46,238 nt of DNA from Thioglobus_B sp964558405 (GTDB lineage: Bacteria > Pseudomonadota > Gammaproteobacteria > PS1 > Pseudothioglobaceae), in assembly GCA_964558405.1 (NCBI GenBank), contig CAZLDG010000009.1:1-46238 (forward strand), in the 5' to 3' direction. Both the position numbers and the translations under genes were made by a program. How positions within the stretch are numbered: position 1 is the stretch's first letter; each line of letters opens with the position of its first letter. The notes under the pieces were generated by a model, which did no database searches, was not told where the DNA came from, and worked only from the letters and a program-made list of their open reading frames with translations. Positions 23,886-32,164 of this stretch are shown piece after piece.

Positions 23886-24016
23886 AGGACAAATTGTAAC
23901 CGAACTCATCGATAAACTGATGAAAACCGAAAAATTATACTAAGAAAAATAAAGCCTAACAGCGCCATATATTTATGTGTATGATTAATTTTTTTAAACG
24001 CAATCGAGGAGAAAAC

Positions 24017-25234
24017 ATGGCGGATAATTACTTAGATACACACCCAGATCAAAATGGATTTTTTGGAAAATTTGGCGGTTCATTTATACCACCTATGCTG
24101 GAAAAACCGTTTGCTGATATTACCCAGGCCTATCATGAGATTAAAAACTCACCGGCTTTTATTGAGGAATTAAAATACGTACGCAAACACTTTCAAGGTC
24201 GCCCAACGCCAGTATCGTTTGCCAAAAACTTAAGCGAAGCATGTGGTGGCGCGAAGATCTATCTCAAACGTGAGGATTTAAATCACACCGGTGCACATAA
24301 GTTAAACCACTGTATGGCCGAAGTTATTTTGGCCAAACACCTAGGCAAGAAAAAAGTTATTGCAGAAACAGGTGCAGGTCAACACGGCGTAGCACTGGCT
24401 ACTGCAGCTGCTTACTTTGGTTTAGAATGCGAGATTCACATGGGTGAGGTAGACGTTAATAAAGAACACCCAAACGTGGTTAGAATGAAAATTCTAGGCG
24501 CCAAAGTGGTGACCGTAACCGATGGTCTTAAAACTCTAAAAGAAGCAGTTGATTCAGCTTTTACCGCCTATGTACAAGACTATGAAGACTCTATCTATTG
24601 TATTGGCTCGGTGGTCGGCCCACACCCATTCCCAATGATGGTTAGAGACTTTCAGTCGGTGGTTGGATTCGAGGCCAAAGAACAATTCAACGAGCTAACC
24701 GGTACGCTGCCTGATAGCGTCATGGCTTGTGTGGGTGGCGGCTCAAACGCTATGGGAATCTTTGCAGGCTTTATTGATGATGAATCGGTTGATCTGATTG
24801 GTGTTGAACCAATGGGTAGAGGTAGCAAATTAGGCGATCACGCTGCCAGTCTAACCTATGGTGAAGAAGGTGTGATGCACGGTTTTAATTCTATTATGCT
24901 CAAAGACCAAGATGGTGAGCCGGCGCCGGTTTATTCCATTGGTTCTGGTATTGACTATCCTTCGGTAGGGCCTGAGCAAGCCTATCTCAATGAGATTGGC
25001 AGAACCCAAGTAGGCTTATGTGATGATCAAGAAGCAGTAGATGCTTTCTATAAACTCTCTCAACTAGAGGGAATTATTCCTGCACTTGAATCTGCACACG
25101 CAGTGGCTTATGCCATGAAGGTCGCCAAAACCATGGACAAGGACCAATCTATTTTGGTCAATCTCAGTGGTCGAGGTGATAAGGATATTGACTTCGTGGT
25201 TGAAAATCATCCAATCCCGCACGCTAAATTCTAA
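24017..25234 (+). CDS. trpB: Tryptophan synthase beta chain, stand-alone
   Basis: PLP enzyme that joins indole and serine to tryptophan. The start ATG 24017 follows GAGGAG (24006-24011) and gives 405 residues. The Schiff-base lysine K95 is in HTGAHKLNH, the catalytic glutamate E117 in AETGAGQHG, and the phosphate-binding GGGSNAMG is at 240-247. The text after the lysine is LNHCMAEVILAKH, rather than the INN of E. coli TrpB; I recall the LNH form from epsilonproteobacterial and similar TrpBs. No trpA or other trp gene is adjacent and a strong terminator follows at once, so it is monocistronic. I see no Trp-rich leader; a TATACT at 23936-23941 may be its -10. It could be a second TrpB paralogue. 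Confidence 0.93.
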   Translation: MADNYLDTHPDQNGFFGKFGGSFIPPMLEKPFADITQAYHEIKNSPAFIEELKYVRKHFQGRPTPVSFAKNLSEACGGAKIYLKREDLNHTGAHKLNHCMAEVILAKHLGKKKVIAETGAGQHGVALATAAAYFGLECEIHMGEVDVNKEHPNVVRMKILGAKVVTVTDGLKTLKEAVDSAFTAYVQDYEDSIYCIGSVVGPHPFPMMVRDFQSVVGFEAKEQFNELTGTLPDSVMACVGGGSNAMGIFAGFIDDESVDLIGVEPMGRGSKLGDHAASLTYGEEGVMHGFNSIMLKDQDGEPAPVYSIGSGIDYPSVGPEQAYLNEIGRTQVGLCDDQEAVDAFYKLSQLEGIIPALESAHAVAYAMKVAKTMDKDQSILVNLSGRGDKDIDFVVENHPIPHAKF

Positions 25235-25247
25235 ACTAAGTATGTAA

Positions 25248-25275
25248 ACACCCGGTGCAATACCGGGTGTTTTTT
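25248..25275 (+). terminator. Intrinsic terminator after trpB
   Basis: ACACCCGGT, loop GCAAT, ACCGGGTGT form a perfect 9-bp stem, followed by a run of six T (25270-25275), 13 bp after the trpB stop. This is the clearest intrinsic terminator in the window. Confidence 0.95.
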
Positions 25276-25391
25276 AACCATCCCTATCACAGTCTTTGCT
25301 GTCAGACTTTATTCTGGTTTAAGGCGCCATTCATAAAAAGAAATGATATTTCACTATGTGAATTTTGAGTTCGCTACTCAGAAAAAACCAT

Positions 25392-25419
25392 CTGTCACAT
25401 TCGATAAAAGCGGTATGCT
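25392..25419 (+). promoter_or_regulatory. Candidate ppsA promoter
   Basis: CTGTCA (25392-25397), 16 bp, TATGCT (25414-25419), each a four- to five-of-six match to the sigma-70 hexamers. It would give a ~25-nt 5' leader before ppsA. The ribosome site is odd: AAGGA is 12 nt from the ATG and a GGGGGG run (25441-25446) lies directly in front of it. Confidence 0.4.
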
Positions 25420-25449
25420 AGAGTCAAAAATTAAGGACTTGGGGGGTCT

Positions 25450-27819
25450 ATGAGTAAGCACATTATTTGGTTTCGTGATCTTAACATGCACGACGTTGAA
25501 ATTGTTGGTGGTAAGAACGCCTCATTAGGCGAGATGATTAGCACCTTAGGCGATCAAGGCGTGCGAGTGCCCAATGGTTTTGCCACCACTGCACACGCAT
25601 TTAATGTGTTCTTAGAACACAATCAGCTCAAAGAAAAAATTGATGCACTGCTTAAGGATTTGGATATTAATAATATTCAAGCCCTTACCACTGCCGGTGT
25701 CACCATTCGTGACTGGGTGCAAGCGGGTGAATTTCCCGAAGACTTTCACCAAGAAATTGTCAAAAGCTACCAGCAATTAGAACAAAAACTCGGTAGTGAA
25801 GCCACCTTTGCGGTGCGCTCTTCTGCCACGGCTGAAGATCTACCTGAGGCCAGTTTTGCCGGTCAACAAGAAACCTACTTAAACGTACATGGTATTGATA
25901 ATATCTTGAGCTCAATCAAAAAGGTTTTTGCTTCGTTATATAACGATCGTGCTATCTCGTATCGCGTACACCAAGGCTTCGAACACTCTGAAGTTTCTCT
26001 CTCTGCCGGTGTGCAACAAATGGTACGCAGTGACTTGGCCGCCTCTGGTGTGATGTTTAGTTTGGATACCGAATCCGGCTTTGACGAGGTGGTATTTATT
26101 ACCTCGGCTTATGGTCTGGGAGAAACCGTGGTACAAGGCGCGGTCAATCCAGATGAGTTTTACGTACACAAAGGCTCTTTAAGTGCAGGCAAGCAAGCTA
26201 TTTTAAGTCGCAATCTTGGCTCTAAAGAAATCAAGATGACTTATGCTTACGACAGTCTAAAAAGCTCTGTTGCCACCGAGTCTGTACCTGAATCAGAACA
26301 GCAAAAATTCAGTCTAAACGATGCACAAGTAGAAGAGTTGGCGCGCTACGCAGTTATTATTGAACAACACTATGGTCGCCCGATGGACATTGAGTGGGCA
26401 CTTGATGGCAATACTGGAGAGCTTTATATTGTACAAGCACGTCCTGAAACGGTTAAAAGCCGCAATAAAGGCGGTAGTCAAATTGAGCGCTACCAATTAG
26501 AAAGCAAGAGCACTGTGCTGATTGAAGGTCGCGCTATTGGTCAGAAGATTGGTACGGGTATGACACGTATTATTCACAACCTCTCTGAAATGGACGCTGT
26601 GCAAGAAGGTGATGTTTTGGTGACTGACATGACCGACCCTGACTGGGAGCCGGTGATGAAACGCGCTTCAGCCATTGTGACCAATCGTGGTGGACGTACT
26701 TGTCACGCAGCTATCATTGCTCGCGAGTTGGGCATTCCTGCCATTGTGGGCACCGGTGATGCAACGCAAACACTAAAGGATCAATCTCCAGTTAGTGTGT
26801 CTTGCGCTGAGGGTGATACCGGCTATGTTTATGAAGGTATCTTAGCATTTGAGCATACCACGCTGAGTGTAGATACGCTGCCAGAGATTCCAACCAAGAT
26901 TATGATGAATGTGGGCAACCCAGGTCGAGCTTTTGACTTTGCGCAAATTCCAAATGCGGGTGTGGGTTTGGCGCGTCTAGAGTTTATTATTAGCACCACC
27001 ATTGGCATTCATCCAAAGGCCTTATTGGAATTTGACCAATTACCTAGTGAGATGCAAGCCGATATCAGCAGACAATCTGCAGGCTATAGCTCTCCAGTAG
27101 AGTTCTATGTGGGCAAGTTAAGCGAAGGCATTGCAACGATTGCTGCCTCTTTTTCCCAGTCGCCCGTGATTATTCGTATGTCGGATTTTAAATCTAACGA
27201 GTACGCTAATTTGTATGGTGGTAGTCGCTATGAACCTAAGGAAGAAAACCCAATGATTGGTTTTCGTGGTACCGCGCGCTACCTATCAGAGAGCTTTAGA
27301 GATTGCTTTGAGCTAGAATGTCAGGCGATTAAACGCGTTCGTGGCGAGATGGGACTGAAAAATGTTGAAATTATGTTGCCATTCGTACGCACACTCGAAG
27401 AAGCGCAACAAATCACCACCCTACTAAAGGCCAACGGCTTGGAGCGTGGTGTTGATGATCTGCGTATTATTATGATGTGCGAACTGCCTTCTAATGCCCT
27501 ACTGGCTGAAGAGTTCTTGCAATATTTTGATGGCTTCTCCATTGGCTCGAATGACATGACCCAGCTAACACTAGGTACCGATCGTGATTCTGGTATTGTG
27601 GCCGAAGGTTTTGATGAACGCAATCCTGCGGTGAAAAAAATGCTAGCAATGGCGATTTCAGCCTGTAGAAAACAAGGCAAGTACGTCGGTATTTGTGGTC
27701 AAGGACCATCGGATCATCCAGATCTGGCCAAGTGGTTACTCGATCAAGAAATCAGCAGTATTTCTCTTAATCCTGATACCGTGGTTGAGACTTGGAATGC
27801 GCTAGGAAATGCTTCGTAG
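25450..27819 (+). CDS. ppsA: Phosphoenolpyruvate synthase
   Basis: Converts pyruvate and ATP to PEP, AMP and phosphate at the start of gluconeogenesis. The 789 residues match E. coli PpsA. It has an N-terminal ATP-grasp domain (KNASLGEM at 22-29; AVRSSATAEDLPEASFAGQQET at about 121-142), a phosphohistidine domain GGRTCHAAIIARELGIPA with catalytic H419, and a C-terminal PEP/pyruvate domain containing GSNDMTQLTLG and the active-site cysteine of GICGQGPSD. T417, two residues before H419, corresponds to the threonine phosphorylated by PpsR. Its end overlaps ppsR by 11 bp. Together with the nearby prp operon, which yields pyruvate, it would support growth on propionate-type carbon. Confidence 0.98.
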   Translation: MSKHIIWFRDLNMHDVEIVGGKNASLGEMISTLGDQGVRVPNGFATTAHAFNVFLEHNQLKEKIDALLKDLDINNIQALTTAGVTIRDWVQAGEFPEDFHQEIVKSYQQLEQKLGSEATFAVRSSATAEDLPEASFAGQQETYLNVHGIDNILSSIKKVFASLYNDRAISYRVHQGFEHSEVSLSAGVQQMVRSDLAASGVMFSLDTESGFDEVVFITSAYGLGETVVQGAVNPDEFYVHKGSLSAGKQAILSRNLGSKEIKMTYAYDSLKSSVATESVPESEQQKFSLNDAQVEELARYAVIIEQHYGRPMDIEWALDGNTGELYIVQARPETVKSRNKGGSQIERYQLESKSTVLIEGRAIGQKIGTGMTRIIHNLSEMDAVQEGDVLVTDMTDPDWEPVMKRASAIVTNRGGRTCHAAIIARELGIPAIVGTGDATQTLKDQSPVSVSCAEGDTGYVYEGILAFEHTTLSVDTLPEIPTKIMMNVGNPGRAFDFAQIPNAGVGLARLEFIISTTIGIHPKALLEFDQLPSEMQADISRQSAGYSSPVEFYVGKLSEGIATIAASFSQSPVIIRMSDFKSNEYANLYGGSRYEPKEENPMIGFRGTARYLSESFRDCFELECQAIKRVRGEMGLKNVEIMLPFVRTLEEAQQITTLLKANGLERGVDDLRIIMMCELPSNALLAEEFLQYFDGFSIGSNDMTQLTLGTDRDSGIVAEGFDERNPAVKKMLAMAISACRKQGKYVGICGQGPSDHPDLAKWLLDQEISSISLNPDTVVETWNALGNAS

Positions 27820-28624
27820 AACGGCTTTTTTTACCTCTGATCGTACTGGCATTACTGCAGAAGCCCTAGGCAATAGTCTGCTTAGCCAATTTGAAGGCAT
27901 TGACTTTCAACGTTCACGCTTACCGTTTATTGACAATGCGAAAAAAGCTCAGGACGCTATTGATCTGATCAATCAAACTTCTATAACAGAAGGCGCACCA
28001 GTATTGGTTTTTAGTACGCAAATCAATCAAGAATACCGCAAATTACTCTCTGAGAGTAATTGCGTATTTTTTGATTTTTTTGATACCTTTATCTCCAAAC
28101 TAGAAAAAACCTTGGACTCAAAGTCTTTGCACGCAGCTGGACGCCTACACTCTCCTAGTGATGATGACAATAGCTACACCGATCGCATTAATAACATCAA
28201 CTTCACCCTCAATAGTGATGACGGTCTAGGGCTTAAATATTACGACCAAGCCGATGTAATCTTATTAGGCGTATCACGCTCAGGAAAAACACCGAGTTGT
28301 TTATTTATGGCCTTGCAATACGGGGTAAAAGCTGCCAATTACCCACTGCTAGAAGAAGACTTGGAAAATACCAAACTGCCTGAGATTCTACAGAAATATA
28401 AACACAAGCTGTTTGGTCTTAGCATTAACCCAACACGCCTACAAAAGATTCGTAGTACGCGTAAGAACAACTCCCAGTACGCCTCACTACCCCAATGTCA
28501 AAGTGAAGTTCGTCGCGCAGAGAGTTTGTATCAGGCTAATAATATTGCTTTTTTAGACACCACGCAGATGTCTATTGAGGAGATTAGCGCCAAAATTATC
28601 CACCACCTATCCTTGGACAGCTAG
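27809..28624 (+). CDS. ppsR: PEP synthase regulatory protein (kinase/pyrophosphorylase)
   Basis: DUF299 bifunctional enzyme that inactivates PpsA by ADP-dependent threonine phosphorylation and reactivates it by phosphate-dependent dephosphorylation. The 271 residues begin with the FFTSDRTGITAEALGNSLLSQF family start and contain the P-loop-like GVSRSGKTPSCLFMALQYG, then YPLLEEDL. It overlaps the ppsA stop by 11 bp, so the modifier and its target are coupled in one operon; in E. coli the two genes are divergent. It ends 3 bp from the convergent nitroreductase stop, without a visible terminator. Confidence 0.96.
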   Translation: MLRRTAFFTSDRTGITAEALGNSLLSQFEGIDFQRSRLPFIDNAKKAQDAIDLINQTSITEGAPVLVFSTQINQEYRKLLSESNCVFFDFFDTFISKLEKTLDSKSLHAAGRLHSPSDDDNSYTDRINNINFTLNSDDGLGLKYYDQADVILLGVSRSGKTPSCLFMALQYGVKAANYPLLEEDLENTKLPEILQKYKHKLFGLSINPTRLQKIRSTRKNNSQYASLPQCQSEVRRAESLYQANNIAFLDTTQMSIEEISAKIIHHLSLDS

Positions 28625-28627
28625 GCT

Positions 28628-29293
28628 TTAGTCAAAATAACGCACTATGTTATCCAGTGCTTCACGATCGGTGCGATAACTATTAATCAGATGTTCAGTG
28701 TCTTCATAACCCATAGCCATACCACAAAGCAGTACCTGGTCATCGTCATAACCCAATACTTCTCTGGCAATCTGCGGGTATTCAGCCAAGGCCGCTTGCG
28801 GGCAAGTACCTAGACCGTGCTCAGTGGCTGAGAGCATGACTGATTGCAAGAACATACCATAATCCAGATAAGAGCCTGTTTCCATCACTTTATCCATAAA
28901 AAATAGCAGCATCACCGGCGCATCAAACGCACGATAATTCGCCGCCCACTGGTCCATTTGACGCTCTCTGTCTTCACGTGCAATCTCTAGCGTTGAGTAC
29001 ATCAGCAAACCGCAAGCCTTACGACGATCTTTGTACACCCCTTGCCAATCTAGCGGATAGTATTGATAATCCATCTCACCCTTGGTGCCTGAGCGAAAAG
29101 TCTGCTCCATTTTCTCTTGTAATGTTTGCTTGGTCTTGCCAGTGATCACGGCTACCTTCCAAGGCTGGGTATTAACCCCTGACGGGGCATTTTTAGCCTG
29201 CTCTAACACAGTATTAATAAGCTCAGTCGGTACGGCTTTATCCAAAAAAGCACGGACTGATTTACGGGTTTCTAATGCGGTTTTAACATCCAT
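28628..29293 (-). CDS. Nitroreductase-family flavoprotein, last gene of the prp run
   Basis: FMN-dependent NAD(P)H oxidoreductase of 221 residues. The motifs are ETRKSVRAFLDKAVP at the N-terminus, NAPSGVNTQPWKVAVITG (FMN binding) and HGLGTCPQAALAEYPQIAREVLG near the C-terminus. Members reduce nitro compounds, quinones, flavins or enoates; the natural substrate cannot be read from sequence. ATG 29293 has a perfect AAGGAG ahead of it, so the longer frame to 29335 is rejected. It starts 10 bp after the MBL hydrolase gene and lies in the same direction as prpE, so it is probably transcribed with the propionate genes. Confidence 0.88.
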   Translation of the reverse strand: MDVKTALETRKSVRAFLDKAVPTELINTVLEQAKNAPSGVNTQPWKVAVITGKTKQTLQEKMEQTFRSGTKGEMDYQYYPLDWQGVYKDRRKACGLLMYSTLEIAREDRERQMDQWAANYRAFDAPVMLLFFMDKVMETGSYLDYGMFLQSVMLSATEHGLGTCPQAALAEYPQIAREVLGYDDDQVLLCGMAMGYEDTEHLINSYRTDREALDNIVRYFD

Positions 29294-29303
29294 ATTACTC
29301 TCC

Positions 29304-30248
29304 TTAATGTTGATGTAGTCGTTGTTGCCAAACAATCAAACCTTGGGTATTAAGATTGACATCATTGGCCAATTTTTCTCTGGCAAAATCTAAATCTTCA
29401 ATACCTCTAGCGGCCAGTGAGGTTAACAGATCTTGCATCATTAGTGATTCAATAATGGTTTGCGCCTGGGCTTTATCATAATGGCGCTGCGCCAGATTAA
29501 CCATCATGGCAATACCACGCTTAAGTTCCTCCACCACTTCAGTACTTGGAGTGATGGCGCTAAAATGCGTGAGACAAATTTGTTTGGGCTGATAACTCAT
29601 AATCCGATCAATACTCTCTAGCATTGCCTCAGGCTCAAATTGCACCGGCGTGGTGGTGGGAAAGATAAAAATCTGTCCAGCTGTATCAAACTCTCGATAA
29701 GACAAACCAAAGGTATCACCGGTAAACATCGAACCAGAGGCCTCATCCCAAACACAAAAGTGGTGACGCGCATGACCTGGTGTGTCCAAGAATTTAAGTT
29801 TTCGACCAGATAAATCAAGCTCGAAATTGTCATCAGCCTCAATCACGCGAGATGGCTCAATAGGCAGGATCTCACCATAGAACTTTTTAAACTTCTGTTC
29901 GCCATATACGGCAATGGTGCCGGCAATAAGTTTTGAAGGATCAACCAAGTGTCTGGCACCACGTGGGTGTACCACCAAAGAGGCATTTTCACAAAGCTGC
30001 ATTAAAGTGCCTGCACCGCCAGCATGATCCAAATGCACATGGGTTGGAATGATGTAGCGCACATGAGAGAAATCCAATCCTTGCGCAGCTAGCGCCGCTT
30101 TAATATCAGCCACACTATGGGCGGTACCGGTTTCAATAATGGCGATTTGATCGGCTTCTCTGAGTAAGTAGATGGCCGCCACATCTTCATTGATATAGCG
30201 CGCATCAACCAGACTAATGCCGTGATTTAGTTCAATGACACTACTCAT
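29304..30248 (-). CDS. MBL-fold metallo-hydrolase coupled to prpE
   Basis: Metallo-beta-lactamase-fold hydrolase of 314 residues. The binuclear metal site is complete: THVHLDH (H70, H72, D74, H75), H159 in TPGHARHH, D178 in FTGDTFG and H228 in LTHFS. A C-terminal ~80-residue helical extension follows the fold. It is not a typical glyoxalase II or beta-lactamase, and the substrate is unknown; a thioester or lactone would fit the neighbourhood. Its ATG overlaps the prpE TAA (TAATG), so translation is coupled to propionyl-CoA synthetase, a strong sign that it acts with the propionate pathway. Confidence 0.88.
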   Translation of the reverse strand: MSSVIELNHGISLVDARYINEDVAAIYLLREADQIAIIETGTAHSVADIKAALAAQGLDFSHVRYIIPTHVHLDHAGGAGTLMQLCENASLVVHPRGARHLVDPSKLIAGTIAVYGEQKFKKFYGEILPIEPSRVIEADDNFELDLSGRKLKFLDTPGHARHHFCVWDEASGSMFTGDTFGLSYREFDTAGQIFIFPTTTPVQFEPEAMLESIDRIMSYQPKQICLTHFSAITPSTEVVEELKRGIAMMVNLAQRHYDKAQAQTIIESLMMQDLLTSLAARGIEDLDFAREKLANDVNLNTQGLIVWQQRLHQH

Positions 30249-32125
30249 TAGCGCTCGCTGTTTTTGGCTTTAATTTCATCCAAGATGGCCGGATCATCAA
30301 TGGTTGAAGGCACCACATATTCTTCACCATCAACAATTTGACGCATGGTCTTTCTAAGAATCTTACCAGAACGTGTTTTAGGCAAGCGCTCAACAATTAA
30401 ACTTTCCTTATAACAAGCCACCGCGCCAATCTTCTCACGCACCAATTGCACCAATTCTTGCTGAATCTGCGCTGCATCCATGTCAACACCGGCCTTAAGC
30501 ACCACAAATCCTAGAGGCATTTGCCCCTTAAGCTCATCGGTTCGACCAATTACCGCACACTCAGCCACGGCGTCGTGCTTACCGACAATCTCTTCCATCT
30601 CACCGGTTGAAAGTCTATGGCCCGAGACGTTAATCACATCATCGGTACGACCCATGACAAATAGGTAGCCATCCTCATCAATATAACCACCATCACCACT
30701 GACATAAAAACCTGGGAAGGTTTCCAAGTAGCCTGACTTAAAACGATCCATATCGCCCCAAACTGTGGTTAGTGAACTGGGTGGCATCGGCAATTTAACC
30801 GCAATATTGCCTTGCTCTCCTGCGCCTAATTCCTGCCCATTATCATCTAAAATACGTACATCAAAGCCTGGAACCGGCACCGTAGATGAGCCCGGTTTAA
30901 CTGGCATAAGCTCTACACCGGTCATGTTGGCAGAAATGGCCCAACCGGTTTCTGTCTGCCACCAGTGATCAATCACAGGTACGGTGAAATGCGTAGTCAA
31001 CCACTCATAGGTTGGCGGATCTAGGCGCTCACCTGCAGCAAAGAGATATTTCAGTGAGGAAAGATCATATTTTTTAATGAATTCGCCGTTTGGATCTTCC
31101 TTTTTAATAGCGCGATAGGCAGTCGGTGCGGTAAACAAGGCCTTAACCTTATACTGTTCAATCACACGCCAAAATGCGCCTGCATCTGGTGTCATAATCG
31201 GCTTACCTTCATAGAATACGGTGGTGCAACCTTGTAATAATGGTGCATAAACAATATACGAGTGTCCTACTACCCAGCCCACATCAGAAGCTGAGAAAAA
31301 TACATCACCCGGATCCAAATCATAGATGGCCTTCATAGAATATTTCATTGCGACCGCATGACCGCCATTTTCTCTGACCACACCCTTAGGCTTACCTGTG
31401 GTACCTGAGGTGTAAAGAATATAAAGCAGATCATCACCACGTACTGGTGTACACGGCGCAGAATCGGCTTGAGCAACCGCTGATGTCCAATCCACATCAC
31501 GGCCTTCAATCAATGAGGCTGGTGCTTGCTCACGCTGATAAATCACACAGCTCTGCACCTTATGCTGCGCAATCTCAATGGCGGCGTCTAGTAGTGGTTT
31601 GTATTCAATCACACGCTGGATTTCAATACCACAAGAAGCGCTCATAATCAGTTTAGGCTTAGCATCATCAATACGCACAGCCAACTCAGGTGCAGCAAAA
31701 CCACCAAATACTACTGAGTGAATAGCACCCACACGTGCGCACGCCAACATTGCCATGGCCGCCTCTGGAATCATTGGCATATAGATAATCACACGATCAC
31801 CCTTCTCAACCCCTTGAGCACTTAGCATGCCAGCAATCTTAGCCACTTCATCTCTTAACTCACGATAAGTGTATGAACTCTGTGTGCCGGTTACCGGTGA
31901 ATCATAAATCAAGGCTGTTTGCTCGCCACGGCCGTTATCCACGTGATAATCTAGTGCCATATGACAAGTGTTCATCTGTGCATCGGCAAACCAATGATGA
32001 ATACCATGCTCATCTTCTGATAAGACTTGCGTAGCAGGTTCAAACCACTCTAGAGATTGTGCCTTTTCACCCCAAAAGGCCTCCGGGTTATTTTTTGATG
32101 CATCTAATTCTTGTTGGTAGGTCAT
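30248..32125 (-). CDS. prpE: Propionyl-CoA synthetase
   Basis: AMP-forming acyl-CoA synthetase that activates propionate. The 625 residues contain the ATP loop YTSGTTGKPKGVVRENGGHAVA, where RENGGH marks PrpE over acetyl-CoA synthetase, then the WWQTETGW motif, SGDGGYIDEDGYLFVMGRTDDVINVSGHR and the C-terminal acylatable lysine in PKTRSGKILRKTMR. AGGAGA precedes the ATG. It lies 39 bp after prpF in the methylcitrate operon and overlaps the MBL hydrolase. It supplies propionyl-CoA, which PrpC condenses with oxaloacetate. Confidence 0.95.
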   Translation of the reverse strand: MTYQQELDASKNNPEAFWGEKAQSLEWFEPATQVLSEDEHGIHHWFADAQMNTCHMALDYHVDNGRGEQTALIYDSPVTGTQSSYTYRELRDEVAKIAGMLSAQGVEKGDRVIIYMPMIPEAAMAMLACARVGAIHSVVFGGFAAPELAVRIDDAKPKLIMSASCGIEIQRVIEYKPLLDAAIEIAQHKVQSCVIYQREQAPASLIEGRDVDWTSAVAQADSAPCTPVRGDDLLYILYTSGTTGKPKGVVRENGGHAVAMKYSMKAIYDLDPGDVFFSASDVGWVVGHSYIVYAPLLQGCTTVFYEGKPIMTPDAGAFWRVIEQYKVKALFTAPTAYRAIKKEDPNGEFIKKYDLSSLKYLFAAGERLDPPTYEWLTTHFTVPVIDHWWQTETGWAISANMTGVELMPVKPGSSTVPVPGFDVRILDDNGQELGAGEQGNIAVKLPMPPSSLTTVWGDMDRFKSGYLETFPGFYVSGDGGYIDEDGYLFVMGRTDDVINVSGHRLSTGEMEEIVGKHDAVAECAVIGRTDELKGQMPLGFVVLKAGVDMDAAQIQQELVQLVREKIGAVACYKESLIVERLPKTRSGKILRKTMRQIVDGEEYVVPSTIDDPAILDEIKAKNSER

Positions 32126-32164
32126 CTTTATTCTCCTATCGTTAATTATGACTAACTGCAGACA

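Noticed and set aside
23910..24016. Trp attenuator upstream of trpB
   Set aside because: The short in-frame sequence from 23975 has no tryptophan codons and no terminator/antiterminator stems are visible.
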